From NCBI RefSeq assembly GCF_002002885.1, contig NZ_CP019510.1:4774001-4838000 (forward strand): 64,000 bases of DNA, given 5' to 3'. Below the pieces are notes generated by a model that was not told the origin of the DNA, did not search any database, and was given only the letters and a program-made list of their open reading frames with translations. Shown piece by piece: positions 7,647-17,058 of this stretch. The stretch is from Janthinobacterium sp. LM6 (GTDB lineage Bacteria; Pseudomonadota; Gammaproteobacteria; Burkholderiales; Burkholderiaceae_D). Every line of letters starts with the position of its first letter. Within the stretch, counting starts at the first letter, position 1. Position numbers and translations under genes: made by a program.

Positions 7647-10289
7647 TTATCGGATCGTGTACTTGAACTGCCCCTGCTTGTTCGCGCTGACGCGTATCGA
7701 CGCGACCGGCTCGCCTGCGGCCATGCGCGCCAGCACCGCTTCGGCGATCGCCGGCAGCAGGCTGCCGTTGAGGATCTGGTCGACATTGCGCGCGCCCGAA
7801 TCGACCTCGGTGCAGCGCGCCAGCACGGCGTCGACCAGGCCCGCGTCATGGCTGAACTGCGCCTGGTGGTTGCGCGCGATGCGCGCGCCGATGCGCGCCA
7901 GTTTCAGGGCGATGATCTCGGCCAGCACCGCGTCGTTCAGGGGATAGAAGGGCAGCACCTTCAGGCGCCCCAGCAAGGCCGGCTTGAAGTGCGCCACCAG
8001 TTGCGGTCGCACCAGTTCTTCCAGCGCGACCGGCGTGGGCAAGTCCTGCGCCGCCCGGTTCAGGCAGGCGGCCATCATCGCGCCCGAACCCAGGTTCGAA
8101 GTGGCGATGATGATGGTGTTGCGAAAATCGACTTCGCGCCCTTCCGCATCGTCGAGCACGCCCTTGTCGAACACCTGGAAGAACAGTTCCAGCACGTCGG
8201 GATGAGCCTTTTCCGCTTCATCGAGCAGCACCACGCTGTAGGGCTGGCGCCGCACGGCCTCCGTCAGCACGCCGCCTTCGCCATAGCCGACATAGCCGGG
8301 CGGCGAGCCTTTCAGGCCGGCCACGCTGTGCGCTTCCTGGTACTCGCTCATGTTGATGCTGATGAGCTTGCGCTCGCCGCCATACAGCAAGTCGGCCAGC
8401 GCCAGCGCCGTCTCTGTCTTGCCCGTGCCGGACGGCCCCGTGAACAGGAACACGGCTTGCGGCTTGTTCGGGTCGTCCAGGCTGGCGCGCGCCGTGCGCA
8501 CGCGCTGCGCCACCGCCTCGATGACGTGGTCCTGTCCCAGCACCCGTTCGCGCAGCGCGCCGTCCAGGGTCAGCACCGTGCGGATCTCGTCCTTGAGCAT
8601 TTTCCCCAGCGGGATGCCGGTCCAGCCGGCGACGATGCCGGCCACCACCTGCGCATCGACTTCCAGCGGCGACAGCGGCGCGTCGCCCTGCAGGGCCGCC
8701 AGTTCATCCTTCAGCGCCAGCAGGCGCGCCGCGCCGATCTCGCCCGGCCGCTCGCCGCGCAGCTGCGCGCGCAGCTCGCCGATCTGCGCCACCAGCGCCT
8801 TTTCGCGCTCCCAGCGCTGCGCCAGCGCCGCGACCGCCGCCTGCCCGTCGTCATGCTCGCGCCGCAGCTGCGCCAGGCGCGCGGTGCCGGCTTTATCGGG
8901 CACTTCGCCGTCGGCCGCCTCGCGGGCCAGGGCGGCGATTTCCGCGCCGACGCGTTCCTGGCGCCGGTGCGCGTTTTCCAGCTGCGCCGGCGTGGCGCGC
9001 TGGCCCAGCGCCACCTTGGCGCACGCCGTATCGAGCACGCCGATGGCCTTGTCGGGCAGCTGGCGCCCGCTGATGTAGCGGTGCGACAGGCGCACCGCCT
9101 CGACGATGGCGGCGTCGCGCACGCGGATGCCGAAATGGCGCTCCATCAGCGGCGCCATGGCGCGCAGCATGGCGCAGGCGATGTCTTCGCTGGGCTCTTC
9201 CACCTTCACCACCTGGAAGCGCCGCGCCAGCGCCGCATCCTTTTCAAAATACTTTTTGTACTCGCTCCAGGTGGTGGCGGCGATGGTGCGCAGGGCGCCG
9301 CGCGCCAGCGCCGGTTTCAGCAGATTGGCCGCATCGTTCTGCCCCGCCTGGCCGCCGGCGCCGATCATCGTATGCGCCTCGTCGATGAAGAGGATGACCG
9401 GGTGCGGGCTTTTCGTCACCTCGTCGATGACATTTTTCAAACGGCTTTCGAATTCTCCCTTCACGCTGGCGCCGGCCTGCAGCAAGCCCATGTCGAGCGC
9501 GTGGATGCGCGCGCCCTGCAGCACCTCGGGCACGTCGCCGGCGGCGATGCGCAAGGCCAGGCCTTCCACCACGGCCGTCTTGCCCACGCCCGCCTCGCCC
9601 GTGAGAATCGGATTGTTCTGGCGCCGGCGCAGCAGGATGTCGACTGCCTGGCGTATCTCCGCCTCGCGGCCGATCACGGGATCGAGCTTGCCGTCGCGCG
9701 CCAGCTGCGTCAGGTCGGTGGTGAACTGGTCCAGCGCCGGGGTTTTGCTGGCCAGGCTAGCAACAGGATCGTCGCCGGTGTCGGCAAGCCGCGGCACTGC
9801 CGCGCTTTCCTCCTCGCCGGAGCCGGCCGTGAGCTTGTCCGGATGGTGCTTCAATTGCTCCACGCTGAAGCGGGCGAACAGCTTCGAGCCGCGGTACGCG
9901 AGCTGCGACAGTTCCGGCTCCGTCAGCAGCGCCAGCAGCAGATGGCGGCTGCGGATGGGGCCCGGCTGCGCCGTATCCAGCGAGGCGATCAGCCAGGCGT
10001 GTTCGAACAGCAGCGGCAAATGGGGAGAGAAGACGGGCGTGCGCGCGCTGCCCGTGCGGAAGCCGCCGATCTCGCGGCGCAGGTCCGCCTCCAGCGCCGT
10101 CAGGCTGATTTCGCTGCGCCGCGCGATGGTGACGAAATCGCTGCGCTCCTGCTCCAGCAGCGCCAAAAACAGGTGTTCGATATCGACTTCGTACTGGCCC
10201 AGCCCGACGCAGATGGCGGCGGCGCGGGTGGCGGCCGTGCGCGCCGTGTCATTCAGTTTGGCGATCAGGGTTTTCAAGTTATTGCTCAT
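7647..10289 (-). CDS. tssH: Type VI secretion ATPase TssH (ClpV)
   Basis: This 880-residue AAA+ chaperone of the ClpB/ClpV type disassembles contracted TssB/TssC sheaths. An N-terminal Clp repeat domain is followed by AAA module 1 with Walker A GEAGVGKTA near residue 233 and Walker B VILFIDEAHT. A coiled-coil middle region comes next, then AAA module 2 with Walker A GPSGTGKTE near residue 620 and VVLLDEAEKAHPD. Its ATG overlaps the tssE stop in an ATGA, so the two are translationally coupled. It carries the ClpV spacing and lies in a type VI operon, which separates it from housekeeping ClpB. Confidence 0.96.
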   Translation of the reverse strand: MSNNLKTLIAKLNDTARTAATRAAAICVGLGQYEVDIEHLFLALLEQERSDFVTIARRSEISLTALEADLRREIGGFRTGSARTPVFSPHLPLLFEHAWLIASLDTAQPGPIRSRHLLLALLTEPELSQLAYRGSKLFARFSVEQLKHHPDKLTAGSGEEESAAVPRLADTGDDPVASLASKTPALDQFTTDLTQLARDGKLDPVIGREAEIRQAVDILLRRRQNNPILTGEAGVGKTAVVEGLALRIAAGDVPEVLQGARIHALDMGLLQAGASVKGEFESRLKNVIDEVTKSPHPVILFIDEAHTMIGAGGQAGQNDAANLLKPALARGALRTIAATTWSEYKKYFEKDAALARRFQVVKVEEPSEDIACAMLRAMAPLMERHFGIRVRDAAIVEAVRLSHRYISGRQLPDKAIGVLDTACAKVALGQRATPAQLENAHRRQERVGAEIAALAREAADGEVPDKAGTARLAQLRREHDDGQAAVAALAQRWEREKALVAQIGELRAQLRGERPGEIGAARLLALKDELAALQGDAPLSPLEVDAQVVAGIVAGWTGIPLGKMLKDEIRTVLTLDGALRERVLGQDHVIEAVAQRVRTARASLDDPNKPQAVFLFTGPSGTGKTETALALADLLYGGERKLISINMSEYQEAHSVAGLKGSPPGYVGYGEGGVLTEAVRRQPYSVVLLDEAEKAHPDVLELFFQVFDKGVLDDAEGREVDFRNTIIIATSNLGSGAMMAACLNRAAQDLPTPVALEELVRPQLVAHFKPALLGRLKVLPFYPLNDAVLAEIIALKLARIGARIARNHQAQFSHDAGLVDAVLARCTEVDSGARNVDQILNGSLLPAIAEAVLARMAAGEPVASIRVSANKQGQFKYTIR

Positions 10290-10759
10290 GCGGCGGCTCC
10301 CTTGCGGTTGATCGAATAGCGCAGCGACGACGGCTGCAGCACGGCGTCGAAATTGACCGTCTCGCCGCCGGACCTCACGGCCAGGGTGCCGCTGATGACG
10401 AAGCCGACCCGGTTGATGGCGCCGGCCTCGCGCTCCAGGCGGGCGCGCACATTGCGCAGGCGCGGCTCGTGGCGTTCGATGGCGGCCTTCAGCGCGGCGC
10501 AGATGCGGGCGCGGTCATCGCTGCTCGACAGGCACATGCCGGCGAAATCGATCAAGCCATAGTTGACGATGGACGCCGCGCATTCCGGATAGGCGTCGAG
10601 CGCGCCCGGCGGCAGGGCCACGCGCGTATTGAGCAGTTCTTCCAGGTCGCGCGCCACCGCATCCTTCAACTGTTCCAGCGACAGGCGCGGCGCCACGCCG
10701 CCCGCCGCACCGCCGTCGCCCATCAGGCGGTCGAACAGGCCAGGTACATAACTGTCCAT
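10286..10759 (-). CDS. tssE: Type VI secretion baseplate protein TssE (gp25-like)
   Basis: A 157-residue gp25/lysozyme-like baseplate component that links the sheath to the baseplate. It starts MDSYVPGLFDRLMG. The region around DLEELLNTRV and CAASIVNYGLIDFAG corresponds to the conserved gp25 core, which includes the family's Glu and the YG(L/I)xD turn. ATG 10759 has CAGGAG upstream. The gene lies 65 bases after hcp and overlaps tssH by four bases. Confidence 0.92.
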   Translation of the reverse strand: MDSYVPGLFDRLMGDGGAAGGVAPRLSLEQLKDAVARDLEELLNTRVALPPGALDAYPECAASIVNYGLIDFAGMCLSSSDDRARICAALKAAIERHEPRLRNVRARLEREAGAINRVGFVISGTLAVRSGGETVNFDAVLQPSSLRYSINRKGAAA

Positions 10760-10824
10760 GCGCACTCCTGAAAAGTCGGCGCGGCGCAGGCGCAGGTGGC
10801 CGCCGCGCGCCGCGCGAGGATGGA

Positions 10825-11316
10825 TCAAGCCACGCGGTTCGCGGCCAGGTCCCAGCCGCCCGAGGTATTGCCGCCGGCGCCGCCCGTCACTTTTTGCTGC
10901 GTGTATTTCCACTTCACCTTCGAGAACTTGAAGCCGACGTGTTCACCGAGGATGTCGCCTTCTTCCACGTTCGGCGTGACGGCGCCGATCAGCACATTCT
11001 CGATTTCGATCTCAAAATACTTGACGCGTTCGCCCTGGCCGTCGGCGCGCATGAATTCGAAGCGCGCCTTGGGGATGGTCTTGCCGGCCGAGCAGGTCTG
11101 CAGCAGCACCGGCGAGGCCAGGTCGGCCAGCTTGGAAATGACGATGTCCTTGTGCTCGCAGCGTTCGGCCGTGTGGCCGCCGCCCGTCGACGCGGTGGCG
11201 GACTTCGGCTGCTCGACGCTCCAGCTGACCGATTTGCACTCGATCCAGTCCTTGTGCTTGTCATCGGTGGACTCGCCCTTGATGCCGTCTATCTGCAGAT
11301 ATACATCGATTGCCAT
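10825..11316 (-). CDS. hcp: Hcp tube protein (TssD)
   Basis: A 163-residue Hcp that forms the hexameric inner tube expelled by the type VI system. It begins MAIDVYLQIDGIKGES and contains the typical CKSVSWSVEQP, HKDIVISKLADLASPVL and FEIEIENVLIGAV strands. The C-terminal tail after KWKYTQQKV is Gly/Ala-rich. Start ATG 11316 has AGGAG upstream. It sits between tssC (31 bases before) and tssE, the usual place for hcp in such operons. No effector domain is fused to it. Confidence 0.95.
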   Translation of the reverse strand: MAIDVYLQIDGIKGESTDDKHKDWIECKSVSWSVEQPKSATASTGGGHTAERCEHKDIVISKLADLASPVLLQTCSAGKTIPKARFEFMRADGQGERVKYFEIEIENVLIGAVTPNVEEGDILGEHVGFKFSKVKWKYTQQKVTGGAGGNTSGGWDLAANRVA

Positions 11317-11347
11317 GGTGTGCTCCTGTGGTTGAAAGAGGGGTGGA

Positions 11348-12847
11348 TCAGGAATTGGTCGACTTCGGCAACTCCGCGACCAGTCGGAGCGAAACGGACA
11401 GCTCATCGAGCTGAAAATGGGGACGCAGGAACGACACGGCGCGGTACACGCCGGGCCGGCCCGGCACTTCATGCACCTGCACGGACGCTTCGCGCAGCGG
11501 GAACTGCGCCTTCTGTTCCTGGCTGGCGTTATCGTCGAGCAGCACGTACTGCATCAGCCAGCGGTTCAGAAAATCTTCCACATTGGAGGCGGCGGCAAAG
11601 CTGCCGATCTTGTCGCGCATCATGGCCTTCATGTAATGGGCGATGCGCGAAACGGCGAAGATGTACTGCAGCTGCGACGACAGCACCGCGTTCGCGTTGG
11701 CGGCGTCGCTGTTGTACTTGCGGCTTTTCTGCGCCGATTGCGCGCCGAAGAACGCCGCATACGCCGTGTTCTTGCAGTGCACCAGCGAGATGAAACCCAG
11801 GTCGCTCAATTCCTTTTCGCGGCGGTCGGTGATCGCCACTTCGGCCGGGCATTTCAGGGCCACGTCGCCCTCGTCCGTCTTGAAGGTGTGGGTCGGCAGG
11901 TCGTCCACCAGGCCGCCGCCCTCGACGCCGCGGATGGCGGCGCACCAGCCGTAGTCGGCAAAGGCGCGCGTCAGCTTGCAGCCGAACGCATACGCGGCGT
12001 TGCACCACAGGTATTTGTGATGGTCGCTGCCGTCGACTTCCTCGACAAAATTGAAACCTTCGACGGTCGTGCCGTCGACGGGATTGAACGGCAGGCGGCC
12101 CAGGAAGCGGGGCAAGGTCAGGCCGACATAGCGCGCATCCTCGGATTCGCGGAAGGCTTTCCATTTCGCGTACTCGATGGTGTCGAACACCTTGGCCAGG
12201 TCGCGCGGCTTGCCCAGGTCGCCGTAGCTTTCCAGGCCAAACAGTTCCGGCGCGGCCGAGGCGATGAACGGCGCATGCGCGGCGGCGGCGATGTGCGACA
12301 TCTGTTCGACGAAATACATGTCTTCCGGCTGGCGCGAGATGGCGAAGTCGCCCAGCAGCGCGGCGAACGGCGCGCCGCCGAAGGTGCCGAATTCCTCTTC
12401 ATACACCTTCTTGAACATGCTGCTCTGGTCGAACTCCAGCGCGGCCTGGAAATCCTTCACCAGTTCGCGCTTGGTGGCGTTGAACATGCGGATCTGCAGG
12501 CGCGTGCCCGTATCGGAATTACCGACCAGGTAGCGCAGCCCGGTCCAGCTTTGTTCGAGCTGCTGGAACGGCGCCGCGTGCATGATTTCGCTGAGCTGGG
12601 CGGAGATCAGGCGGTCGATTTCCGCCACGCGCGCATCCAGCGTGGCCGACAGGCTGCTGGACATCAGCACCGTGCCGTCGAGCACCTGCGCCACCAGTTC
12701 CGAGATCAGGTCGCGCGCACGCGCATGTTCGGCGCCGGACTTGGCGACGCGGCTTTGCTCGACGATCTGGTCCAGCAAGTCGGTGGCGGCCGGCGCATCG
12801 GGTGCGGATACAGCGAGGGATTCTGGGGCTTCTGCCTGGGCGCTCAT
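11348..12847 (-). CDS. tssC: Type VI sheath large subunit TssC (VipB)
   Basis: A 499-residue large sheath subunit that polymerises with TssB into the contractile sheath. Recognisable segments are IDRLISAQLSEIMHAAPFQQLEQSWTGL (given here only as IDRLISAQLSEIMH, near residue 75), the ALLGDFAIS turn, LPRFLGRLPF, and the C-terminal ASVQVHEVPGRPGVYRAV. It begins one base after the tssB stop region, so the pair is translated together at matched levels. The length is normal for the family. Confidence 0.96.
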   Translation of the reverse strand: MSAQAEAPESLAVSAPDAPAATDLLDQIVEQSRVAKSGAEHARARDLISELVAQVLDGTVLMSSSLSATLDARVAEIDRLISAQLSEIMHAAPFQQLEQSWTGLRYLVGNSDTGTRLQIRMFNATKRELVKDFQAALEFDQSSMFKKVYEEEFGTFGGAPFAALLGDFAISRQPEDMYFVEQMSHIAAAAHAPFIASAAPELFGLESYGDLGKPRDLAKVFDTIEYAKWKAFRESEDARYVGLTLPRFLGRLPFNPVDGTTVEGFNFVEEVDGSDHHKYLWCNAAYAFGCKLTRAFADYGWCAAIRGVEGGGLVDDLPTHTFKTDEGDVALKCPAEVAITDRREKELSDLGFISLVHCKNTAYAAFFGAQSAQKSRKYNSDAANANAVLSSQLQYIFAVSRIAHYMKAMMRDKIGSFAAASNVEDFLNRWLMQYVLLDDNASQEQKAQFPLREASVQVHEVPGRPGVYRAVSFLRPHFQLDELSVSLRLVAELPKSTNS

Positions 12848-12848
12848 C

Positions 12849-13358
12849 TCAATCCTCCTGCGCTGGGAACTGCGGTTTCAGGGTGGCCAGGCTGTCCGTG
12901 TTGTTCAGCACTTCCGTCAGCAAGTCTTCCAGCTTGTCGTTGCCGGCCAGCTTGTTGCGCAGGTCGGCCAGCTTGGTGCGCGCCTCGAGCAGCTTGCGCA
13001 AGGGGTCGACCTGGCGCACCACCGATTCCGGGCGGAAGTCGTCCATCGAGCGGAAGTGCAGGTCGACGGCGAACGTGCCGCCCGCCTCGCCGAGGCGGTT
13101 CGGCACGGCGAAACGGGCCACCGGCTCGACGCCGGCCAGCACTTCGTCGAAGTTGTCGCGGTCGATGGCGACGAACTTGCGGTCCTTCAGGCGTTTTTTT
13201 TCACTGTCCGGATTGCCGCCAAAGTCGCCCAGCACGCCGACCACGAAGGGCAGCTCCTTGTTTTCAATCGCGTCGCCGATTTCGACGTCGTAGGTCATCT
13301 GCACGCGCGGCGCGCGTATCTTTTGCAGGCGTTTTTGCACGCTGTCGGACTTGGGCAT
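12849..13358 (-). CDS. tssB: Type VI sheath small subunit TssB (VipA)
   Basis: A 169-residue small sheath subunit. It starts MPKSDSVQKRLQKIRAPRVQ, and the conserved LPFVVGVLGDFGG and RKFVAIDRDNFDEVLA motifs lie in the first half. The C-terminal helix (LLTEVLNNTDSLATL) is the segment recognised in TssC pairing. ATG 13358 has AAGGAAG upstream. It is the first core gene of the leftward operon, behind a small TPR lipoprotein. Confidence 0.96.
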   Translation of the reverse strand: MPKSDSVQKRLQKIRAPRVQMTYDVEIGDAIENKELPFVVGVLGDFGGNPDSEKKRLKDRKFVAIDRDNFDEVLAGVEPVARFAVPNRLGEAGGTFAVDLHFRSMDDFRPESVVRQVDPLRKLLEARTKLADLRNKLAGNDKLEDLLTEVLNNTDSLATLKPQFPAQED

Positions 13359-13395
13359 GTCGCTTCCTTTGCAAGGGGATGGTGGGGATGCCGGC

Positions 13396-13983
13396 TTATT
13401 TCAGGCCGCTGAACGGGTCGGCCGCGCCGCCTTGCGCCGCGCCCTTCGCCGCCGGCGTGCCGGAACCGGCGGCGCGCTTGCCGGCCGCCGGCGGGCGCCT
13501 GGCCGGCGGCACCAGCACGTCTTCGCCGATGCTCGCGCGCAGCAGCTTGGCCAGGTCCTGCGCCTCCGAGCGCAGCGAGCCGTTCAGATTGTTTTGCCGC
13601 GACAGGTCGGCCAGCGCCTTGCCGGACAGGCGCAAGCCGCTGACGGCGACGATGCTGTTGGCGACCTTGTCGTCCGGGTCGCGCTCCAGCGCTTCGAGCG
13701 CATGGCCGATGGCGTCGCCGTACTGGCCGCGGTCGAACTTCATCTGCGCCATTTGCAGCCACGGCGCCTTGTCGGCGGGGTAGCTCGTGCCGCCACCTTT
13801 GAGCAAAGTCATGGCCCGCTCGTACTGGCCGGCGCGCGCCGCCGCATCGGCGTCGCTCATCACTTGCGCCAGGGTCGGCGCGGCAGGTTTCTTGGGCGCC
13901 GGCTGGTCCGGCGAGGCGCAGGCGGCCAGCAGCAAGGCGCTGGCGAGGCAGGCAATACGGGGCAACAGGGTGGCTGGCTTCAT
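13396..13983 (-). CDS. TPR-repeat lipoprotein heading the type VI operon
   Basis: A 195-residue lipoprotein. The signal sequence ends with the lipobox LLAAC, so lipidation falls near residue 22. The middle holds tetratricopeptide-like helices (AAARAGQYERAMTLL, FDRGQYGDAIGHALEALERD). The C-terminus is Ala/Pro/Gly-rich and probably disordered. It is the first gene of the operon, 37 bases before tssB. Similar TPR proteins precede tssB in several Burkholderiales loci; the role is unknown, possibly scaffolding of the membrane complex or assembly at the outer membrane. Confidence 0.75.
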   Translation of the reverse strand: MKPATLLPRIACLASALLLAACASPDQPAPKKPAAPTLAQVMSDADAAARAGQYERAMTLLKGGGTSYPADKAPWLQMAQMKFDRGQYGDAIGHALEALERDPDDKVANSIVAVSGLRLSGKALADLSRQNNLNGSLRSEAQDLAKLLRASIGEDVLVPPARRPPAAGKRAAGSGTPAAKGAAQGGAADPFSGLK

Positions 13984-14261
13984 CGGGGCATTCCTTCACG
14001 TGGAGGACGCTACCGCTGGGAAAGATGGGCGGCGCCTTGGTGGAGGCCATTATTGATCGCCAATTTTTTTGCCAGATTGAGATTAATCAGCAAAGAAGAA
14101 GTTCCATATCACAGCCGCGTTCAGCGACATGAAACCTGATCTGGCGCAGTAATTGTCTTGATCGCTGACCGATTTTGCGCCAACGCAAGCAGGCCGCCCC
14201 TGCATGCGTTTAAATGACTGCAGCACATTTATTTCCATTCTTCACTTTACAAAGAGCAGCC
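13984..14261. promoter_or_regulatory. Divergent control region of the two main type VI operons
   Basis: This 278-base gap separates the leftward tssB-type operon from rightward tssJKL and must hold both promoters. It is clearly more AT-rich than its flanks. A run at 14059-14074 reads TGGCAAAAAAATTGGC on the minus strand; it has the -24/-12 spacing of a sigma-54 promoter but GG instead of the near-invariant GC at -12. On the plus strand, TTTAAAT lies at about 14209-14215. I cannot assign the promoters firmly. Confidence 0.45.
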
Positions 14262-14861
14262 ATGCCATTTGACGCCCCGCTCCGCCGCCTGGCCCGCACC
14301 GCCGCGCTACTGCTGCTGGCGTTGCCGCTGGCCGGCTGCGCGGGCGGCGCCATCGGCACCCTGGCCAACGCGGCGCTGCAGATGGCCGGCGCGGCCAAGC
14401 CGCCGCCCGAACTGCCCGACGCGCAAAAGCCGCCGCGCAACGTCAGCATCCGCCTGCACGCGGCGCAGCGCCTCAACACGGATGCCGACGGCCGGCCGCT
14501 GGCGCTGGTGGCGCGCATCTACAAGCTGCGCCAGAGCGCCGCCTTCGAGCAGGCGCCGTACGACAGCTTCCTCGATACGCAGCGCGAAAAGACGGCGCTG
14601 GGCGCCGACCTGATGGAAGTAAAGGAAGTGCTGCTGGTGCCGGGCCAGCGCTACGAGGTGCAGGAAAAAGTCAGCAAGGAAGCGTATTTCATCGGCGTCG
14701 TGGCCCTGTTCCGCGCGCCTGCGGCACAGCGCTGGCGCGCCACCTTTGCCGCCGCCGACGCGGAACGCGGCGGCATCACCGTCGGCCTGCACGCCTGCGC
14801 GCTCAGCGTGGCCGGCATGGACGGCGGCATGGCGCCGCTGTCCACCCTGCGCTGCCGGTAA
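14262..14861 (+). CDS. tssJ: Type VI secretion outer-membrane lipoprotein TssJ
   Basis: A 199-residue lipoprotein of the membrane complex. The signal ends with the lipobox LAGC near residue 26, so the mature protein is anchored in the outer membrane and contacts the periplasmic end of TssM. The transthyretin-like core is visible as VSIRLHAAQRLNTDADGRPL, VARIYKLRQSAAFEQAPYD and the C-terminal ITVGLHACALSV. ATG 14262 (MPFDAPLRR) is preceded by AAAGAG; an upstream in-frame ATG at 14214 would bury the signal peptide. It is the first gene of tssJ-tssK-tssL. Confidence 0.92.
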   Translation: MPFDAPLRRLARTAALLLLALPLAGCAGGAIGTLANAALQMAGAAKPPPELPDAQKPPRNVSIRLHAAQRLNTDADGRPLALVARIYKLRQSAAFEQAPYDSFLDTQREKTALGADLMEVKEVLLVPGQRYEVQEKVSKEAYFIGVVALFRAPAAQRWRATFAAADAERGGITVGLHACALSVAGMDGGMAPLSTLRCR

Positions 14862-14908
14862 CGCCGTAACGGCGGCAGCGGCACGCCACACATTCAAGGA
14901 GAAACGCA

Positions 14909-16279
14909 ATGGGCATGGCAGCGAAAGTCTTGTGGGGAGAGGGCCTGTTCCTGCGGCCGCAGCATTTCCAGCGCCAGGATCAATATCACGAAGCGCGCCT
15001 GCATCACACGGCCAGCGCGCTGCATCCCTACCTGTGGGGCGTGGCACACATGGAATGGGATCTGGCGGCGCTGAAGACGGGCACCTTGCGCCTGCAGGCC
15101 CTGTCGGCGATCTTCCGCGACGGCGAAGTGTTCGAGGCGCTGGGCGACGGCGCACCAGGCAGCGATACCCTGCCCCCGCCGGTGGACCTGGAAGCGCTGC
15201 CGCCGGCGGTGCAGGAAGTGACGTATTACGCGGCGCTGCCCATCCTCAACGGCGAAGGCATGAACTACACGGCGCAGGCGTCAACGGCGGGCACGCCGGC
15301 GGCCACGCGCTTTGCGCACGCCATGCGCGCCACGCCCGACCTGTTCACGGAGTCCGCCGTGGCCGACGTGGCTTACCTGAAGAAGAGCGTGCGCCTGATT
15401 CCCGACAGCGAGGCGCGCGGCTCCTACGACTGCCTGCCGCTGATCGCCCTGCGGCGCACGGTGTCGGGCGGCTTCGAGCCCGTGCCCTCGTTCATGGCGC
15501 CCAGCCTGGCGATCGCCGGCGCGCCGCGCCTGCGGGGCGTGCTGGAACACCTGCTCGACGCCTTGCAGGCGAAGGTGAGCGCGCTGCACGGCCACCACCG
15601 CGAACCGAGCCGCAACGTGATCGAGTTCCGCTCCGGCGACGTATCCTCATTCTGGCTGCTGCACACGGTCAGCACGGCCGCCGCCGCGCTGATGCACTAT
15701 GTGCGCCATCCGGCCCTGCATCCGGAACGCCTGTACGAGGCGCTGCTGGGCCTTGCGGGCGGCCTGCTCAGCTACTCCAAGCATTACACCCTGGCCAGCC
15801 TGCCGGCCTACGACCACGCGCAGCCGGGCGCCGGCTTCGACGCCATCGATGCGATCATCCGCGAACTGCTCGACACCGTCATCTCGTCGAAGTATTTTTC
15901 CATCGCCCTGCTGGAAGACCAGCCGTCGTACTACCTGGGCAAGCTCGATTCGGGCAAGATCGACCAGCACACCACCTTGTATCTGGCGATCCGCGCCGCC
16001 ATGCCGGCCATCGAACTGGTCGACGTGGTGCCGCTGCGCGTGAAAGTGGGCGCGCCCGACGACGTGGAAAAATGCGTGCTCACGGCCATGCCCGGCCTGA
16101 AACTGTCGCATGCGCCGCAAGTGCCGGCGGCCATCCCCGTGCGGCCCGACACCTATTATTTTGCGATTGAAAACCGCGGCGCGCTGTACGAGCAGATGCT
16201 CAAGGCGCAGTCGATTTCCGTGTACGTGCCGGCCGGCATACGCGACCTGCAGCTGGAACTGATCGCGGTGACGGCATGA
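14909..16279 (+). CDS. tssK: Type VI baseplate protein TssK
   Basis: A 456-residue TssK, the trimeric adaptor linking the baseplate to the TssJLM membrane complex. The N-terminus carries the family hallmark VLWGEGLFLRPQHFQRQDQY near residues 7-26, and the C-terminal third contains FAIENRGALYEQMLKAQSI. AAGGAG at about 14897-14902 gives a good ribosome site for ATG 14909. Its stop overlaps the tssL start by four bases (ATGA). Confidence 0.95.
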   Translation: MGMAAKVLWGEGLFLRPQHFQRQDQYHEARLHHTASALHPYLWGVAHMEWDLAALKTGTLRLQALSAIFRDGEVFEALGDGAPGSDTLPPPVDLEALPPAVQEVTYYAALPILNGEGMNYTAQASTAGTPAATRFAHAMRATPDLFTESAVADVAYLKKSVRLIPDSEARGSYDCLPLIALRRTVSGGFEPVPSFMAPSLAIAGAPRLRGVLEHLLDALQAKVSALHGHHREPSRNVIEFRSGDVSSFWLLHTVSTAAAALMHYVRHPALHPERLYEALLGLAGGLLSYSKHYTLASLPAYDHAQPGAGFDAIDAIIRELLDTVISSKYFSIALLEDQPSYYLGKLDSGKIDQHTTLYLAIRAAMPAIELVDVVPLRVKVGAPDDVEKCVLTAMPGLKLSHAPQVPAAIPVRPDTYYFAIENRGALYEQMLKAQSISVYVPAGIRDLQLELIAVTA

Positions 16280-17058
16280 GCCAGCTCATCGAACGGCGCG
16301 CGGCGCCTTCCCTGCTGGGACCACGCGGCCCCGCCCCTGCCGGCGCCCGGCATGCCGGCAGCGCCCTGCTGGACCTGATGCATGAAGGCTTTTACATGCT
16401 GTTCATGCTGAAGCACGGTTCGGCGCCCGGCGACGAGCAAGGCTTCATGGACCGCATCACGGCCTTCCTCGACGACTTCGAACGCGAGGCGAAAAAGATC
16501 CGCGCCGACGGCGACGATATCGAGGCGGCCAAATATGCGTTCTGCGCGGCCGTCGATGAAATCATCCTGGCCTCGCCCTTCACCCTGCGCAAGCAGTGGG
16601 AGCGGCGCCCGCTGCAGCTGCTGATCTTCGGCGACCAGCTGGCCGGCGAACACTTTTTCGACCGCCTCGACGCCCTGCGCGGCAAGGGCGCCATGCGCGT
16701 GCAGGCGCTGCAGGTCTTCCATATGTGTTTGTTGCTGGGATTCCAGGGCAAGTATGCGATCGACGGCGGCGAAAAACTCAGCTACCTGACGGCGCGCCTG
16801 GGCGATGAAATCGCCCACATCAAGGGCAAGAGCCGCGGCTTCGCGCCGCGCGCGGAACGCCCCGACCAGGTGGTCAACAAACGCGGCAGCGATGTGCCGC
16901 TGTGGGCGCTGTCGAGCTTTTTCGCCCTGCTGGCCATCTGCGCCTACCTGGGCCTGAAAACGCATCTGACGCGCGGCACGCAAACGACCCTGGCCGCGTA
17001 TGCGGACCTGGTCAAGCTGGCGCCACGCCCTGCGCACCTGACCATCACCTTGCCCTGA
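16276..17058 (+). CDS. tssL: Type VI inner-membrane protein TssL (DotU)
   Basis: A 260-residue DotU-type protein. The cytoplasmic helical domain contains AKYAFCAAVDEIILASPF and ALQVFHMCLLLGFQGKYAI, and a single C-terminal membrane anchor lies near residues 206-228 (VPLWALSSFFALLAICAYLG). It joins TssJ and TssM in the trans-envelope complex. Only ~30 residues follow the anchor, so there is no peptidoglycan-binding OmpA domain as in extended TssL proteins. A separate OmpA-like protein is encoded nearby (17200-17988). Translationally coupled to tssK. Confidence 0.94.
   Translation: MSQLIERRAAPSLLGPRGPAPAGARHAGSALLDLMHEGFYMLFMLKHGSAPGDEQGFMDRITAFLDDFEREAKKIRADGDDIEAAKYAFCAAVDEIILASPFTLRKQWERRPLQLLIFGDQLAGEHFFDRLDALRGKGAMRVQALQVFHMCLLLGFQGKYAIDGGEKLSYLTARLGDEIAHIKGKSRGFAPRAERPDQVVNKRGSDVPLWALSSFFALLAICAYLGLKTHLTRGTQTTLAAYADLVKLAPRPAHLTITLP

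Noticed and set aside
7848..10319. Very long open frame (823 codons) on the plus strand opposite tssH, and similar ones opposite tssC, tssM, uvrB and others
   Set aside because: High GC keeps antisense frames open. They have His/Arg/Gln-rich translations with no domain pattern, while the opposite strand encodes clear family members.
14059..14074. Sigma-54-like promoter TGGCAAAAAAATTGGC before the leftward type VI operon
   Set aside because: Spacing fits, but the -12 GC is GG and no nearby sigma-54 activator gene or upstream activator site was seen; mentioned only as a weak possibility.
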